Below, in pieces: positions 26,687-36,099 of a stretch of DNA of 64,000 nucleotides. Under the pieces are notes generated by a model, which was not told where the DNA came from, did not search any database, and saw nothing but the letters and a program-made list of their open reading frames with translations. Made by a program: the position numbers and the translations under genes. The stretch's first letter is position 1; each line of letters begins with the position of its first letter. Source of the stretch: Polyangiaceae bacterium (GTDB taxonomy: Bacteria > Myxococcota_A > Polyangia > Polyangiales > Polyangiaceae); assembly GCA_020633235.1 (NCBI GenBank), contig JACKEA010000008.1, positions 248,001 through 312,000 on the forward strand. The letters are read 5' to 3'.

Positions 26687-27814
26687 ATGCTGCGCCCCGT
26701 GATCGGCGCCATCGATGCGACGTTGGAAGAGCTTTCGCTCGTCCTCGAGCGCCGTGACTGGACGGGCGCGCAGGCCGCGCTCGCGGAGCTCGAGCGCATC
26801 GAGCAGAGCCTTTCGCAGGACTATCGCCACTCCGCGCGTCAGCGCGCCATGCGGGCGTCGGTCGTCCGCGCCTTGGATCTCGCGCAGCAGGGGGATCTCG
26901 AGATGGCGTTCTTCGTGATTGACGACGCCACTCTGGAGCCGGACGACGTCACGGATGCCGTCCGCCAAGCCATGGCGCAGGCGTTGGAAATGGACGGCGA
27001 GCTGGTGCTCGCCGCGGCGCTCTACCAAAGACTGGCTTTGGACGCGGAGATGGACCGGCTGCTCTTGAAGCTCCGCATGCACGCCTTGGCGCTACCGGAG
27101 CGGGTGAGTGAGATCGGCGTCCGGCTCTTCGAAGCGGCGGAGCCAAACGACGCTGCGGCGGCCACGTCGCTGGCGATCCATCTGCGGACCTTGGCGCGGG
27201 ACGAAGAGGCCATGGACGCCTGCCGCCGCGCCTTGGAAGTGGAACCGGCGTCGGAGGTGGCGGCTGGCCTGCTGGCGGAGCTTCTGGCCGAGCATGAGCA
27301 GATGGCGGAAGCCGAGGACGTGCTCGAGCGCGCTTTGAGGGCGCTCCCCGAGAGCGTGGACCTCTGGTCCGCCCTCGGCGAGCTGGTGGAGGAGGGCGAC
27401 TCGGAGCGTGCGCTCGATTGCTACGACCGCGCCCTGAGCATCGAGCCCGCTGAGCGTGTCGCCCTCGAGGGGAAACGCCGCGTGCTCACGGGGCTGGAGC
27501 GCTGGGACGAGCTGGCGGCGCACCTCGAGCGCTGCGTCGAGGTGCTTCCGGACCCCGAAGAAGAGCTGCGCCGGGAGCTCCGCCGCGTGTATCGCGAGGA
27601 GCTGCGCCAGCCGGACAAGGCGGAGGCGGACGAACGAAAGGACCAACGCGAGCGGCAGCGAGCGGAGCGCGAGATCGACGAGCGGATCGCCGAATACGCC
27701 GCTCGAAAGCCGGCGCAACCCGAGGAAACGTCCGGCAGCCCGCTGTGGATCCTGGTGGCCGTGGTCGCGGTGCTCGCCGCACTGGGCCTTCTCGCCGTGC
27801 TGCGTGACCATTAA
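26687..27814 (+). CDS. TPR protein with C-terminal membrane anchor
   Basis: 375 residues. Helical repeats of TPR type fill residues 10-300 (for example AAGLLAELLAEHEQMAEAEDVLERAL and LGELVEEGDSERALDCYDRALSIEP), then a highly charged coiled stretch and one C-terminal span (WILVAVVAVLAALGLLAVL). It is probably tail-anchored, with the repeats in the cytoplasm. Start ATG 26687; a GTG twelve bases on is possible. The next gene starts 12 bases after its stop. Confidence 0.8.
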   Translation: MLRPVIGAIDATLEELSLVLERRDWTGAQAALAELERIEQSLSQDYRHSARQRAMRASVVRALDLAQQGDLEMAFFVIDDATLEPDDVTDAVRQAMAQALEMDGELVLAAALYQRLALDAEMDRLLLKLRMHALALPERVSEIGVRLFEAAEPNDAAAATSLAIHLRTLARDEEAMDACRRALEVEPASEVAAGLLAELLAEHEQMAEAEDVLERALRALPESVDLWSALGELVEEGDSERALDCYDRALSIEPAERVALEGKRRVLTGLERWDELAAHLERCVEVLPDPEEELRRELRRVYREELRQPDKAEADERKDQRERQRAEREIDERIAEYAARKPAQPEETSGSPLWILVAVVAVLAALGLLAVLRDH

Positions 27815-27826
27815 GCTCCCGGCGCC

Positions 27827-28978
27827 ATGAGCTCCGACGAAGCACGCTTGCTCGCGACGCGGGCAGAGTTCCCCACGCTGGAAAAGAAGACGCATCTCAT
27901 CAGCCACTCGCTGGGTGCCATGCCCGCGCGGGCCCGCAAGTACGTGGAGCAGCTGATGTCGGAGTGGGAGAACGACTCCATCGACGCTTGGCACCTGCAC
28001 TGGCTGCCCGCCGTGGAACAGCTCGGCGACCTTATCGCGCAGGTGCTGGGAGTGTCGCCGGGCACCGTGGTGATCAATCAGAACGTATCCACCATCCAGT
28101 CGGTGGTGGCGTCGTGCTTCGACTTTTCCGGCGAGCGGAACAAGGTCGTGTACAGCGACATGAACTTCTCCACCGTGGACTACGTGTGGCAGGAGCAGCG
28201 CCGCCGAGGCGCGGACGTGGTGGTGGTGAAGAGCGATGGCATCCACGCCCCCATGGAGGGGCTGCTCGCGGCCATCGACGCGCGCACCTTGATCGTCCCC
28301 GTGAGCCACGTGATGTTCCGCTCCAGCGGCGTGAAGGACGTGCACGCACTGGTAAAGCGCGCTCACGAGGTCGGCGCGTTGGTCATGCTCGACACCTATC
28401 AGTCCGCCGGTACCATCCCGCTCCATCTCGAGAAGTGGGGCGTGGACTTGGCTTGTGGTGGCAGCGTGAAGTGGGCCTGCGGCGGGCCGGGTGCGGCTTA
28501 TCTGTACGTGAAGCCGGAGATCCGCGATCGCCTGCGTCCGGCGCAGACGGGGTGGTTCGGTCACGCGCGCCCCTTCGCCTTCGAGCCGGGACCGGTGGCC
28601 TACGCGGAAGATCGCTGGCGGCTGCTGGGGGGCACACCGGCGATCCCGGCGCTGTACACCGCGCGGGCGGGCTGGGAGCTATTGCTCGAGGTCGGGGTGG
28701 AAGCCATCCGCAAGAAGTCCCTGCGTCAGACCACGATGCTCCGCGAGATGGTGCGCGAGCGCGGCTTTCACGTGAACACTCCGGAGCGGGACGAAGAGCG
28801 TGGTGGCACCATCGTGTTCGATTTCGAGGGCGCACAAGACGTGAGCAAGGCGCTCCTCGGCCACGGCATGCTGCACGACTACCGTCCACGGGCCGGCATC
28901 CGCGCCAGCCCGCACTACTACACCACGGACGAAGAGCTCGTTCGCTTCGTCGAGACGATAGACACACTTCGCAAGTGA
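27827..28978 (+). CDS. kynureninase-like class V PLP-dependent enzyme
   Basis: 383 residues, cytoplasmic. Class V aminotransferase fold with PLP Lys in CGGSVKWACGGPGAAYLY, the same surroundings as in kynureninase, plus VINQNVSTIQSVVASCF (phosphate binding) and VMLDTYQSAGTIP holding the Asp that pairs with the pyridine nitrogen. Kynureninase cleaves kynurenine to anthranilate and alanine. No other kyn gene lies here, so the substrate is not certain; related cysteine-lyase-like enzymes share the fold. ATG 27827, 12 bases after the TPR gene. Confidence 0.78.
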   Translation: MSSDEARLLATRAEFPTLEKKTHLISHSLGAMPARARKYVEQLMSEWENDSIDAWHLHWLPAVEQLGDLIAQVLGVSPGTVVINQNVSTIQSVVASCFDFSGERNKVVYSDMNFSTVDYVWQEQRRRGADVVVVKSDGIHAPMEGLLAAIDARTLIVPVSHVMFRSSGVKDVHALVKRAHEVGALVMLDTYQSAGTIPLHLEKWGVDLACGGSVKWACGGPGAAYLYVKPEIRDRLRPAQTGWFGHARPFAFEPGPVAYAEDRWRLLGGTPAIPALYTARAGWELLLEVGVEAIRKKSLRQTTMLREMVRERGFHVNTPERDEERGGTIVFDFEGAQDVSKALLGHGMLHDYRPRAGIRASPHYYTTDEELVRFVETIDTLRK

Positions 28979-29016
28979 GGCCGGCGCCACCTCGGTGACG
29001 CCGGCCCCGGTCATCG

Positions 29017-29670
29017 TCATCCGCCCGTGCAGCCACCCCCCGTGCAAGTGGTGTCGCAGTTGCCGGAGTTGTTGCACTGGAAGGTGCAGCCGCCGCCGGA
29101 GCAGGAGAGGTTACAGTCCGAGTTGTCTTCGCACTTCATCACGCAGCCACCGCCGGAGCAGGTGAAATCGCAGCTGGCGTTGCCCTGACACACGTGCAAG
29201 CAACCGCTGCCGGAGCAGGTGGCAGAGCAGACGGAGTTGTCACCGCAGTAGGTCTCGCACTTGCCGGGCACGCAGGTGAACGCGCAGGTGTCGGTGCCCG
29301 CGCAGTCGTTTTGGCTTCCGCCGCCGGTGCCTCCGGTGCCGGGCAAGCCGCCAAAGCCGCCGACACCTGGCAGACCCCCGGTGCCCGGATCGCCTCCGGT
29401 GCCCGGATCGCCTCCGGTGCCCGGATCACCCCCGGTGCCCGGATCGCCTCCGGTGCCCGGATCCCCCGCGACGCCGCCGCTGCCTCCGGTTTGACTACCC
29501 GCCGCGCCGCCGGAAGCGGAGCCGCCGGCGGAATTGCCGCCCGTGTTGTTGTTGCTTCCAGCGGCGCCGCCGGAGTTTCCGTTGTCCGAGCTGTTCACGG
29601 TACACGCGACGCCGAGCATCGAAACGAGCGCCGTCGCGGACGCGTACTTGAGCCAAGCCATGGTCTTCAT
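29017..29670 (-). CDS. repeat-rich Cys lipoprotein
   Basis: 217 residues. A strong ribosome site (AAGGGAGA) precedes MKTMAWLK; the lipobox is LGVAC. A spacer of NGG/SGG units is followed by five DPGTGG repeats and then a domain with four or five repeats of about 15-17 residues of the form CxxxCSGGGCxxxCxxxSxC (FTCSGGGCVMKCEDNSDC, LSCSGGGCTFQCNNSGNC). The regular Cys spacing suggests a disulfide-bonded solenoid. Family not recognised. Surface localisation is inferred. Confidence 0.82.
   Translation of the reverse strand: MKTMAWLKYASATALVSMLGVACTVNSSDNGNSGGAAGSNNNTGGNSAGGSASGGAAGSQTGGSGGVAGDPGTGGDPGTGGDPGTGGDPGTGGDPGTGGLPGVGGFGGLPGTGGTGGGSQNDCAGTDTCAFTCVPGKCETYCGDNSVCSATCSGSGCLHVCQGNASCDFTCSGGGCVMKCEDNSDCNLSCSGGGCTFQCNNSGNCDTTCTGGGCTGG
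29378..29467 (-). repeat. 18-bp tandem array encoding DPGTGG
   Basis: Five 18-bp copies of ccggtgcccggatcgcct (plus strand), with small changes in the third and fifth, code for DPGTGG. The unit is in frame and would tolerate copy-number change. Confidence 0.95.
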
Positions 29671-29821
29671 CGTGTCTCCCTTGTATTGGCGACCCTTCGC
29701 CTCTCGAGGGAGCGCTTGAGCAACGGCTGTGCCCGCGAACAATTCGCGCAGAAACGCCGCGTGCCGAGTTGGGCTCGGCAGGGCCCCACCCACCGCTGGT
29801 GGGCTCCGCCCATCCATGTTC

Positions 29822-30262
29822 TCAGCGACGTGCGCAGCGATCGATGTCGAGCTGAGTCTTCACCTGGGTGATGCAAAGAGCTTCCCGTGCCGTGGTCTCA
29901 CGGGCCAAGCACTCCTCGGTGCCCTGCTCCACGCGCTGCCGCATGCGCTCGCTCTTCACTTCCGCCTTGCGCCGCTCTTCGAGCTTTGCCCGCTGCGCAG
30001 GATCCGCCTCTTCCTTCACCGCCATTTCCAAGGCGAGCTCCTCGATCCGTCGGGTCGCTGCCTGGCACTGGGCCTTGGACGCGAGCTGGGCTTCGGGGGC
30101 CGCTGGTGCCGCTTGGCCGGGCTTGGCCGGGGCCTCTGTCCCGTTGTGCTGGGTCCAATCCCCGAGGATGGCGTGGGGATCCTCGGCTTCCTTGGCGCCA
30201 CAGGCGCTTGCCAGGATTCCAAGGTATGCCAAAAAGGCCAATGGATATGGGTGCTTACGCAA
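29822..30262 (-). CDS. small putative lipoprotein with charged helix
   Basis: 146 residues. The signal ends LASAC. After a short Pro/Ala stretch the protein is mostly one charged, helical segment (KAQCQAATRRIEELALEMAV ... RRKAEVKSERMRQRVEQG) with Cys near both ends. No family recognised. Divergent from the acyl-CoA dehydrogenase gene, whose ATG lies about 95 bases away. Confidence 0.7.
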   Translation of the reverse strand: MRKHPYPLAFLAYLGILASACGAKEAEDPHAILGDWTQHNGTEAPAKPGQAAPAAPEAQLASKAQCQAATRRIEELALEMAVKEEADPAQRAKLEERRKAEVKSERMRQRVEQGTEECLARETTAREALCITQVKTQLDIDRCARR

Positions 30263-30356
30263 TGGGCCTGGAGTCTACCGCAAAAGCCCTGGGGATCCTT
30301 TTCGTCTAGAAAAGTTTAGTGTACGAAACAGTCGCGTCGCAACCTGGAGAGCCGCC

Positions 30357-31526
30357 ATGTGGAATCCGTATACCGAGGAGCACGAGCACTTTCGCAAGAC
30401 CGTCCGCCAGTTCGCGGAGAAGGAGATCGCGCCCTACGCGGACGAATGGGAGAAGGCCAAAGACTTCCCCAACGAGCTGTTCAAGAAGGCGGGGGACCTC
30501 GGCATCCTGGGAGCGCACTACCCGGAGGAGTGCGGCGGCTCCGGGGGCGATTACTGGTTCTCCGTGGCCAAGGCTCAGGAGTTGCCGAAGGGGCGCTCGG
30601 CGGGCATCACCATGGCGCTCTTGGTGCAGACGGACATGGCCACGCCGGTCATTGCGGATCTCGGAACCAAGGAACAAATCGAGGAGTTCCTGAAGCCCGC
30701 CCTCGCGGGTGATCGCATCGCGTCCATCGGTGTCAGCGAGCCGGCGGCCGGCAGCGACGTCGCTGGCATCAAGACCGTGGCTCGCAAGGATGGCGACGAC
30801 TACGTCATCAACGGCCAGAAGACGTTCATCACGAACGGCACGCGTGCGAGCTTCATCACGCTGCTGGCAAAGACGAATCCGGACGCCGGTGCCCACGGCT
30901 GCAGCTTCTTCTTGCTGCCCACGGATTCGAAGGGCTTCCGCGTGGGCGGCAAGCTGGAAAAGATCGGAAACCACGCCTCCGACACGGCGGAGCTGTTCTT
31001 CGAGGACATCCGGATCCCGAAACGCTACCTGCTGGGCGAAGAGAACATGGGGTTCATGTACCTCATGCAGAACTTCCAGTCCGAGCGGCTCATCGGCGCG
31101 GTGAGCGGCCTCGCCGGCGCGCGGCTGGCGGTGGAGTTCTCGCGCAAGTACGGGGAAGAGCGGGTCGCCTTCGGCAAGCCGATCATCAAGCGCGAGGTCT
31201 GGCAGCACAAGTTCGTGGACATGTACACGAAGCTCGAGATGGCCGACGCGTTCGTGAACCGCGTGGTGGACCAGTTCAACCACGAACGCTACGTCCAGAA
31301 GGAGAACGTCTCCTTCGAGACCGTCAAGCTCATCAGCATGGCCAAGATCGTGGCAGGAGAGCTGGTCGCCGAGATCATGGACCGCTGTCTGCAGTTCCAC
31401 GGCGGCTGGGGCTACGTGGAGGAGTATCAGATCGCGCGCGCTTGGCGCGACGCTCGGTTGCTGAAGATCGGCGGCGGCACCAGCGAGACGATGACCTACT
31501 ACCTGGCCAAGCTCATGGGGCTTTGA
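30357..31526 (+). CDS. acyl-CoA dehydrogenase
   Basis: 389 residues, FAD enzyme that forms a trans-2 double bond in acyl-CoA and passes electrons to ETF. Family parts in order: N-terminal helices (EEHEHFRKTVRQFAEKEIAPYADEW), SIGVSEPAAGSDVAGIKT, YVINGQKTFITNG, RVAFGKPIIKREVWQHKFVDM, QFHGGWGYVEEYQIARAWRDAR and LKIGGGTSETM. The position taken by catalytic Glu in medium-chain enzymes is Gly here, as in the isovaleryl/long-chain group, where the base sits in another helix. ATG 30357 lies after GGAGAG. The last 14 bases overlap the convergent receptor gene. Confidence 0.93.
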   Translation: MWNPYTEEHEHFRKTVRQFAEKEIAPYADEWEKAKDFPNELFKKAGDLGILGAHYPEECGGSGGDYWFSVAKAQELPKGRSAGITMALLVQTDMATPVIADLGTKEQIEEFLKPALAGDRIASIGVSEPAAGSDVAGIKTVARKDGDDYVINGQKTFITNGTRASFITLLAKTNPDAGAHGCSFFLLPTDSKGFRVGGKLEKIGNHASDTAELFFEDIRIPKRYLLGEENMGFMYLMQNFQSERLIGAVSGLAGARLAVEFSRKYGEERVAFGKPIIKREVWQHKFVDMYTKLEMADAFVNRVVDQFNHERYVQKENVSFETVKLISMAKIVAGELVAEIMDRCLQFHGGWGYVEEYQIARAWRDARLLKIGGGTSETMTYYLAKLMGL

Positions 31527-32763
31527 CTCGACGTCGGTCCCCGCGAATGTCCGCCAAGAAGACATGAACTTCTTGGCGCAGCAGCTCGGAATGCCGGGAT
31601 AGGCTCTCGGAAGCGTCGCGGAGCTCACTGGTGGCGATGCCGGTGTACTCGGCGCTCTTGGAGATGGTGCTGACGTTCTGAGCCATCGACTTGGTATCCG
31701 TCGCAGCCTGCTCGACACGACCGGCAATTTCCCGGCTGGTCACTTCTTGCTCGTGCACCGCTGCGGCGATCGCCTCGGCAGCACCGTGCACTTGCCCAAT
31801 GGTGTCGCTGATTCCGCGAATGGACTCGATGGCCAGAGTGCTGGCGCCCTGGATCTCGGAGATACGTTGCTCGATCTCCTCGGTGGCTTGTGACGTCTGC
31901 GCTGCGAGCTTCTTCACTTCCGAGGCGACCACGGAAAAACCGCGGCCCGCCTCGCCGGCGCGTGCCGCCTCGATGGTCGCGTTGAGGGCGAGCAAGTTCG
32001 TCTGGCTGGCGACCCCGCTGATCAGCTTCACCACGCGGCCGATCTGCTTTGCCGCGTTTGCCAGGCCAAGAACCACGGCGTCGGCGCGGCTCGCTCCGTC
32101 CACGGCCTCGCGGGAGACGGAGCTCGCGTGCTGGGCCTGGCGGCTGATTTCCCCAATCGACTCGCTGAGGCCGTCAGCGGCGTCGGCGACCGCCTTCACG
32201 TTCAACGTAGTGTTCTCGGCTGCGTTCACACTGGCTTCGGAGTCGCGCAGAGCTTCCGAGGCGTTGGCCGAAAGTGTGCTGGCCGATGCCTGAAGCTCGG
32301 TAGACGCCGCCGCGACGGACTCCGCGACCGTCATCACGCGTTGCTCGAACTGGTCGGCCATCTCGAGCTGTCGCGCCTTCACTGCTTCCAGCTCTCGGGA
32401 TCGCTGCCCCATCTGGTCGCTGGCGTGGTTGATGACCTCCGCCGCTCTACGGAAGCTCCCGCGCATGCCGCGGAGCACCACCCGGCGATGGAACTTGTCG
32501 TTTGCCACGTGCTCCAGTGAGGCGCTGGCTTCGCGGACGAACGCGTCCGTCATGTCGAGCAGGTGGTTCACCATGCGGCAGAGCTCGGCCATGTCGCCCT
32601 CAGCTTCCGCCACACCCAAGATGCGGGGCTCGAGGTTTCCGGAAGCCGCCTCGCGGCATACCTCCACCGCCTTGCCGAGCAGCTCCGCATCATTGGACGA
32701 CGGTGCGTTCGAACGCGTCTTCGGCGGCGTGGAAATCTCAGATGGAAAATACGAGCTCGTCAT
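31513..32763 (-). CDS. soluble methyl-accepting chemotaxis receptor
   Basis: 416 residues, no membrane span, so cytoplasmic. The N-terminal ~120 residues are helical and of unknown type; the rest is a long antiparallel coiled coil with the MCP signalling tip SGVASQTNLLALNATIEAARAGEAGRGFSVVASEVKKLA. Q/E pairs for methylation are present in the arms. The start at 32763 lies within the end of the PAS gene (26-bp overlap), so PAS protein and receptor are made together, like a split aerotaxis receptor. The divergent che operon is the likely partner. Confidence 0.88.
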   Translation of the reverse strand: MTSSYFPSEISTPPKTRSNAPSSNDAELLGKAVEVCREAASGNLEPRILGVAEAEGDMAELCRMVNHLLDMTDAFVREASASLEHVANDKFHRRVVLRGMRGSFRRAAEVINHASDQMGQRSRELEAVKARQLEMADQFEQRVMTVAESVAAASTELQASASTLSANASEALRDSEASVNAAENTTLNVKAVADAADGLSESIGEISRQAQHASSVSREAVDGASRADAVVLGLANAAKQIGRVVKLISGVASQTNLLALNATIEAARAGEAGRGFSVVASEVKKLAAQTSQATEEIEQRISEIQGASTLAIESIRGISDTIGQVHGAAEAIAAAVHEQEVTSREIAGRVEQAATDTKSMAQNVSTISKSAEYTGIATSELRDASESLSRHSELLRQEVHVFLADIRGDRRRVKAP

Positions 32764-33259
32764 AGGTCGTGCGCTCCCGCTCCAGATGCTCCGCCAACCA
32801 CTGGCGTCCAAGGGTGGATGCTGCCGTCTTGCTCGGAGCGCCGGCTTCGATCTCGAGCAATTTGGCGTAGATGGGTCGAATCCGGTCCACGGATTCGCGG
32901 TTCGGCACTCGACGGTTCGAGTGATAGCCGGAAATGCGACCATTCGCGTCGAAGGTCGGGGTGACGTGGGCGAACACCCAGTAGAAGGCGTCGTCCTTGG
33001 TGCGGTTCACCACGTAGGCGAAGATCTCGCGTCCGCTCGCGATGGTCTCCCACAGGAGATGAAACACCGTCCGCGGCATGTCCCGGTGGCGGATGATGCT
33101 ATGGGCTGCCCCCAGCACCTCCCGCTCGTAGTAGCCCGCGATGTCCAGGAACGTGCGGTTGGCGTAGGTGATCCGACCGTTGGTGTCGGTCTTGGAGACG
33201 ATGATGTCGTCTTCGCCGAAGAACCGTTCGACTGCATTCGTTACGACCGCCAGTGCCAC
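32738..33259 (-). CDS. Aer-like PAS sensor protein
   Basis: 173 residues, soluble. A PAS domain of the Aer/redox kind: IVSKTDTNGRITYANRTFLDIAGY, then SIIRHRDMPRTVFHLLW and RTKDDAFYWVFAHVTP and GYHSNRRVP. In Aer this domain binds FAD and reports the redox state. Here it is not joined to a receptor part; the following gene (26-bp overlap) supplies a soluble MCP. A short helix and tail close the protein. Divergent from cheA, with 129 bp between the starts. Confidence 0.88.
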   Translation of the reverse strand: MALAVVTNAVERFFGEDDIIVSKTDTNGRITYANRTFLDIAGYYEREVLGAAHSIIRHRDMPRTVFHLLWETIASGREIFAYVVNRTKDDAFYWVFAHVTPTFDANGRISGYHSNRRVPNRESVDRIRPIYAKLLEIEAGAPSKTAASTLGRQWLAEHLERERTTYDELVFSI

Positions 33260-33388
33260 GAGGCCTCCTTGGTACGAAGGCCTGTACGGTCACCCACGAG
33301 GGACCTTGAGCGGAAGCCGTTCCCCTAAAGGTTATCGATACTCGGACGTTGAGTAATCAGCACCCGCACTCAACGGCTCGAGGTTTGG

Positions 33389-35623
33389 ATGACATCTACG
33401 TTTGCTGACGACGAGGTCCTCAGGGAGTTCCTGGTGGAGAGCTACGAGAACCTGGACCAGCTGGACCAGGACTTCGTCGCTCTCGAGACGGACCCCGCTG
33501 CCAAGGAGCGCATTGCGGGCATTTTTCGCACGATCCACACGATCAAGGGGACCTCAGGCTTCTTCGGATTCGGCAAGCTGGAATCCCTCACCCACGCCGG
33601 AGAGAACCTGCTGGCCAAGCTCCGGGACGGGGAGATGACGCTCACCGCGGACAAGACCTCCGCCCTGCTCGCAATGGTGGATCAAGTCCGTGCCTTCCTC
33701 AGTCAGATCGAAAGCACCGGCGCCGAAGGAGCGGACGACTGCAGTGTCATCATTTCGACACTGACCGCCCTTTCAGAGGGCAGCGCAGCGCCCGCGCCGG
33801 AGCCCCCTCCGCCCGAATCCGTCGCCGGGGTGGAGGTCTGGTCCGTACACCCACCTGCCGAAGAGCCCGAACCGGAGCCCGAGCCCGCGGGCGCTCCCAC
33901 GCCGCCCCCTCCACCCGCGGAGCCGGAGCGCGTCATCAAGGGCCCTGCCGTGTCCGACAGCAGCGTGCGCGTGGACGTGGGCCTCTTGGACAAGCTCATG
34001 AACCTCGTCGGCGAGTTGGTGCTGGCCCGCAATCAAGTCGTGCAGTTTGGAGCGTCCATCGAAGACAGCGCATTCATCAGCGCCTCGCAGCGACTGAATC
34101 TGATCACGACCGAGCTGCAAGAAGGCGTGATGAAGACCCGCATGCAGCCCATCGGGAACGTGTGGAACAAGCTTCCACGGGTGGTGCGAGACTTGAGCGT
34201 CAGCTGCGGCAAGCAGGTGCGCGTCGAGATGGTGGGCAAGGAAACGGAGCTCGACCGCACCATCATCGAAGCGATCAAGGACCCGCTGACGCACATCGTT
34301 CGGAACGCGGTGGACCACGGCATCGAGGCAGCGGACGTGCGCGCCGCCCACGGCAAGCCGCGGACGGGCACCCTAATGCTTCGCGCGTTCCACGAGGGCG
34401 GCCAGGTCAACATCGAGATCTCGGACGACGGCGGTGGCGTCAACGCCCAGGCCGTGCGCCGCAAGGCCATCAAGAACGGCCTCGTCACGCCGGAGCGTGC
34501 CGAGCGCATGACCGATCGGGAAGTGGCGCAGCTGATCTTCGTCCCGGGATTCTCCACCGCAGAGAAGGTGTCGAACGTGTCGGGCCGGGGCGTGGGAATG
34601 GACGTCGTCAAGACCAACATCGAGAAGATCGGAGGCACGGTAGACCTCGCGAGCTCGCCGAACGGAACGACGATCAAGATCAAGATCCCGCTGACTTTGG
34701 CCATCGTTCCCGCGTTGGTAGTGACCAGCCGGGGTCACCGCTTCGCCATTCCCCAGGTAAGCCTCCTGGAGCTGGTGCGGCTGGAAGGCGAGCAGGCCCG
34801 CGAGGGCATCGAGTTCATCCACGGAACGCCCGTCTATCGCCTCCGCGGCAACCTCCTGCCCATCGTCCATCTGGACCACGTCCTCGGGTTGGATACCGAG
34901 GAGGCTCACGGAGAAGAAGACGTCGTCAACATCGTGGTGGTGCAGGCGGGAGACCAGACCTTCGGTCTCACCGTGGACGAGGTGCGAGACACGGAAGAGA
35001 TCGTCGTCAAGCCGTTGGGCAAGGAGCTCAAGTCGGTGTCGGCATTTGCCGGTGCGACGATCATGGGTGACGGCAAGGTAGCGTTGATTCTGGACGTGCT
35101 CGGCGTCGCCCAGAGTGCCGGCGCCGCCTCTCCGCCACGCGAGAAGAACCTGCTCGAGGCAGAAGCCGGCCCGAGCGCGCGGGCAGAGGTGAACGGTGAC
35201 ATCGAGCGGCTGCTCTTGGTGCGCGTGGGAAGCGGCGGGCGGATGGCGATTCCGCTGTCTACCGTGGCGCGACTCGAGGAGTTCCCCAGCAGCCAGGTCG
35301 AGAAGGCCGGACCCCGGTCCGTGGTGCAGTACCGCGGCGACGTTCTGCCGCTGATCGAGGTTTCCCAAGCGGTGTGCGATGAAGCTCCGGAGCTCGGGGA
35401 GACGCTGTATGTCGTCGTCTACTCCGACAACGGTCGCAGCATCGGCTTGGTCGTGGACGAGATCCTCGACATCGTCGAGGAGTCCAGCGCGAAGAGAAAC
35501 GCCGTCTCCCGCCACGGCATTCTCGGCACCATGGTCCTGCAAGGTCGCGTGACGGAGCTGATCGACGCGCACTCGCTCATCACGGAACAGGATCCGACCT
35601 TCTTCGAGAGGAGCGCCGCATGA
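33389..35623 (+). CDS. cheA: chemotaxis histidine kinase CheA with two CheW domains
   Basis: 744 residues. Order: Hpt domain with phospho-His50 in RTIHTIKG; Pro-rich linker (about 130-180); dimerisation region; kinase core with H-box-like HIVRNAVDHGIE (N box), ISDDGGGV, FVPGFSTAEKVSNVSGRGVGMDVV and NGTTIKIKIPLTLAI; CheW-like domain (TLAIVPALVV ... GDGKVALILDVLG), and a second CheW-like domain (about 620-730) at the C-terminus. There is no clear P2 CheY-docking domain; the linker is low-complexity. It would phosphorylate CheY, CheB and the two fusion receivers encoded downstream. Confidence 0.96.
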   Translation: MTSTFADDEVLREFLVESYENLDQLDQDFVALETDPAAKERIAGIFRTIHTIKGTSGFFGFGKLESLTHAGENLLAKLRDGEMTLTADKTSALLAMVDQVRAFLSQIESTGAEGADDCSVIISTLTALSEGSAAPAPEPPPPESVAGVEVWSVHPPAEEPEPEPEPAGAPTPPPPPAEPERVIKGPAVSDSSVRVDVGLLDKLMNLVGELVLARNQVVQFGASIEDSAFISASQRLNLITTELQEGVMKTRMQPIGNVWNKLPRVVRDLSVSCGKQVRVEMVGKETELDRTIIEAIKDPLTHIVRNAVDHGIEAADVRAAHGKPRTGTLMLRAFHEGGQVNIEISDDGGGVNAQAVRRKAIKNGLVTPERAERMTDREVAQLIFVPGFSTAEKVSNVSGRGVGMDVVKTNIEKIGGTVDLASSPNGTTIKIKIPLTLAIVPALVVTSRGHRFAIPQVSLLELVRLEGEQAREGIEFIHGTPVYRLRGNLLPIVHLDHVLGLDTEEAHGEEDVVNIVVVQAGDQTFGLTVDEVRDTEEIVVKPLGKELKSVSAFAGATIMGDGKVALILDVLGVAQSAGAASPPREKNLLEAEAGPSARAEVNGDIERLLLVRVGSGGRMAIPLSTVARLEEFPSSQVEKAGPRSVVQYRGDVLPLIEVSQAVCDEAPELGETLYVVVYSDNGRSIGLVVDEILDIVEESSAKRNAVSRHGILGTMVLQGRVTELIDAHSLITEQDPTFFERSAA

Positions 35624-36099
35624 CCGCGCCGGTCGCCGACACCACGCAGCTCTGCACGTTCTACGTGGGCGGGTTGTTCTTCGGGATCGAGGTGACACGC
35701 GTGCAGGAAGTCATCCGATTCCAGGAGATGACGCGCGTCCCGCTTGCGTCGCCGGTGGTCAGCGGTCTCATCAACTTGCGCGGCCAAATCGTGACCGCGA
35801 TCGACCTCCGAGCGTTGCTGCAGCTTCCTCCTCGCGAGTCCGAGGAGCCTCCGATGAACGTGGTGGTGCGCACGGAAGACGGCGCCGTGAGTCTGCTGGC
35901 GGACGAAATCGGTGACGTCGTGGACGTGCATGCATCGGACTTCGAGCGTCCGCCCGAGACGCTGAGCGCCAGCACGAAGGCCTTGATCGTCGGGGTCTAC
36001 AAGCTGAACCGGCAGCTGCTGCTGCTGCTGGATACGGAGCTCTCCACACGAGGCGAAACGCTCCGCTCCACCGAAGGAAGGGATCATGGACAAGAGTAA
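35620..36099 (+). CDS. cheW: chemotaxis coupling protein CheW
   Basis: 159 residues, single CheW domain: LCTFYVGGLFFGIEVTRVQEVIR at the start and VVSGLINLRGQIVTAIDLRALL in the middle, with the C-terminal strand region KLNRQLLLLLDTELS. It links receptors to CheA. The ATG overlaps the cheA stop by four bases (ATGA). Confidence 0.95.
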   Translation: MTAPVADTTQLCTFYVGGLFFGIEVTRVQEVIRFQEMTRVPLASPVVSGLINLRGQIVTAIDLRALLQLPPRESEEPPMNVVVRTEDGAVSLLADEIGDVVDVHASDFERPPETLSASTKALIVGVYKLNRQLLLLLDTELSTRGETLRSTEGRDHGQE

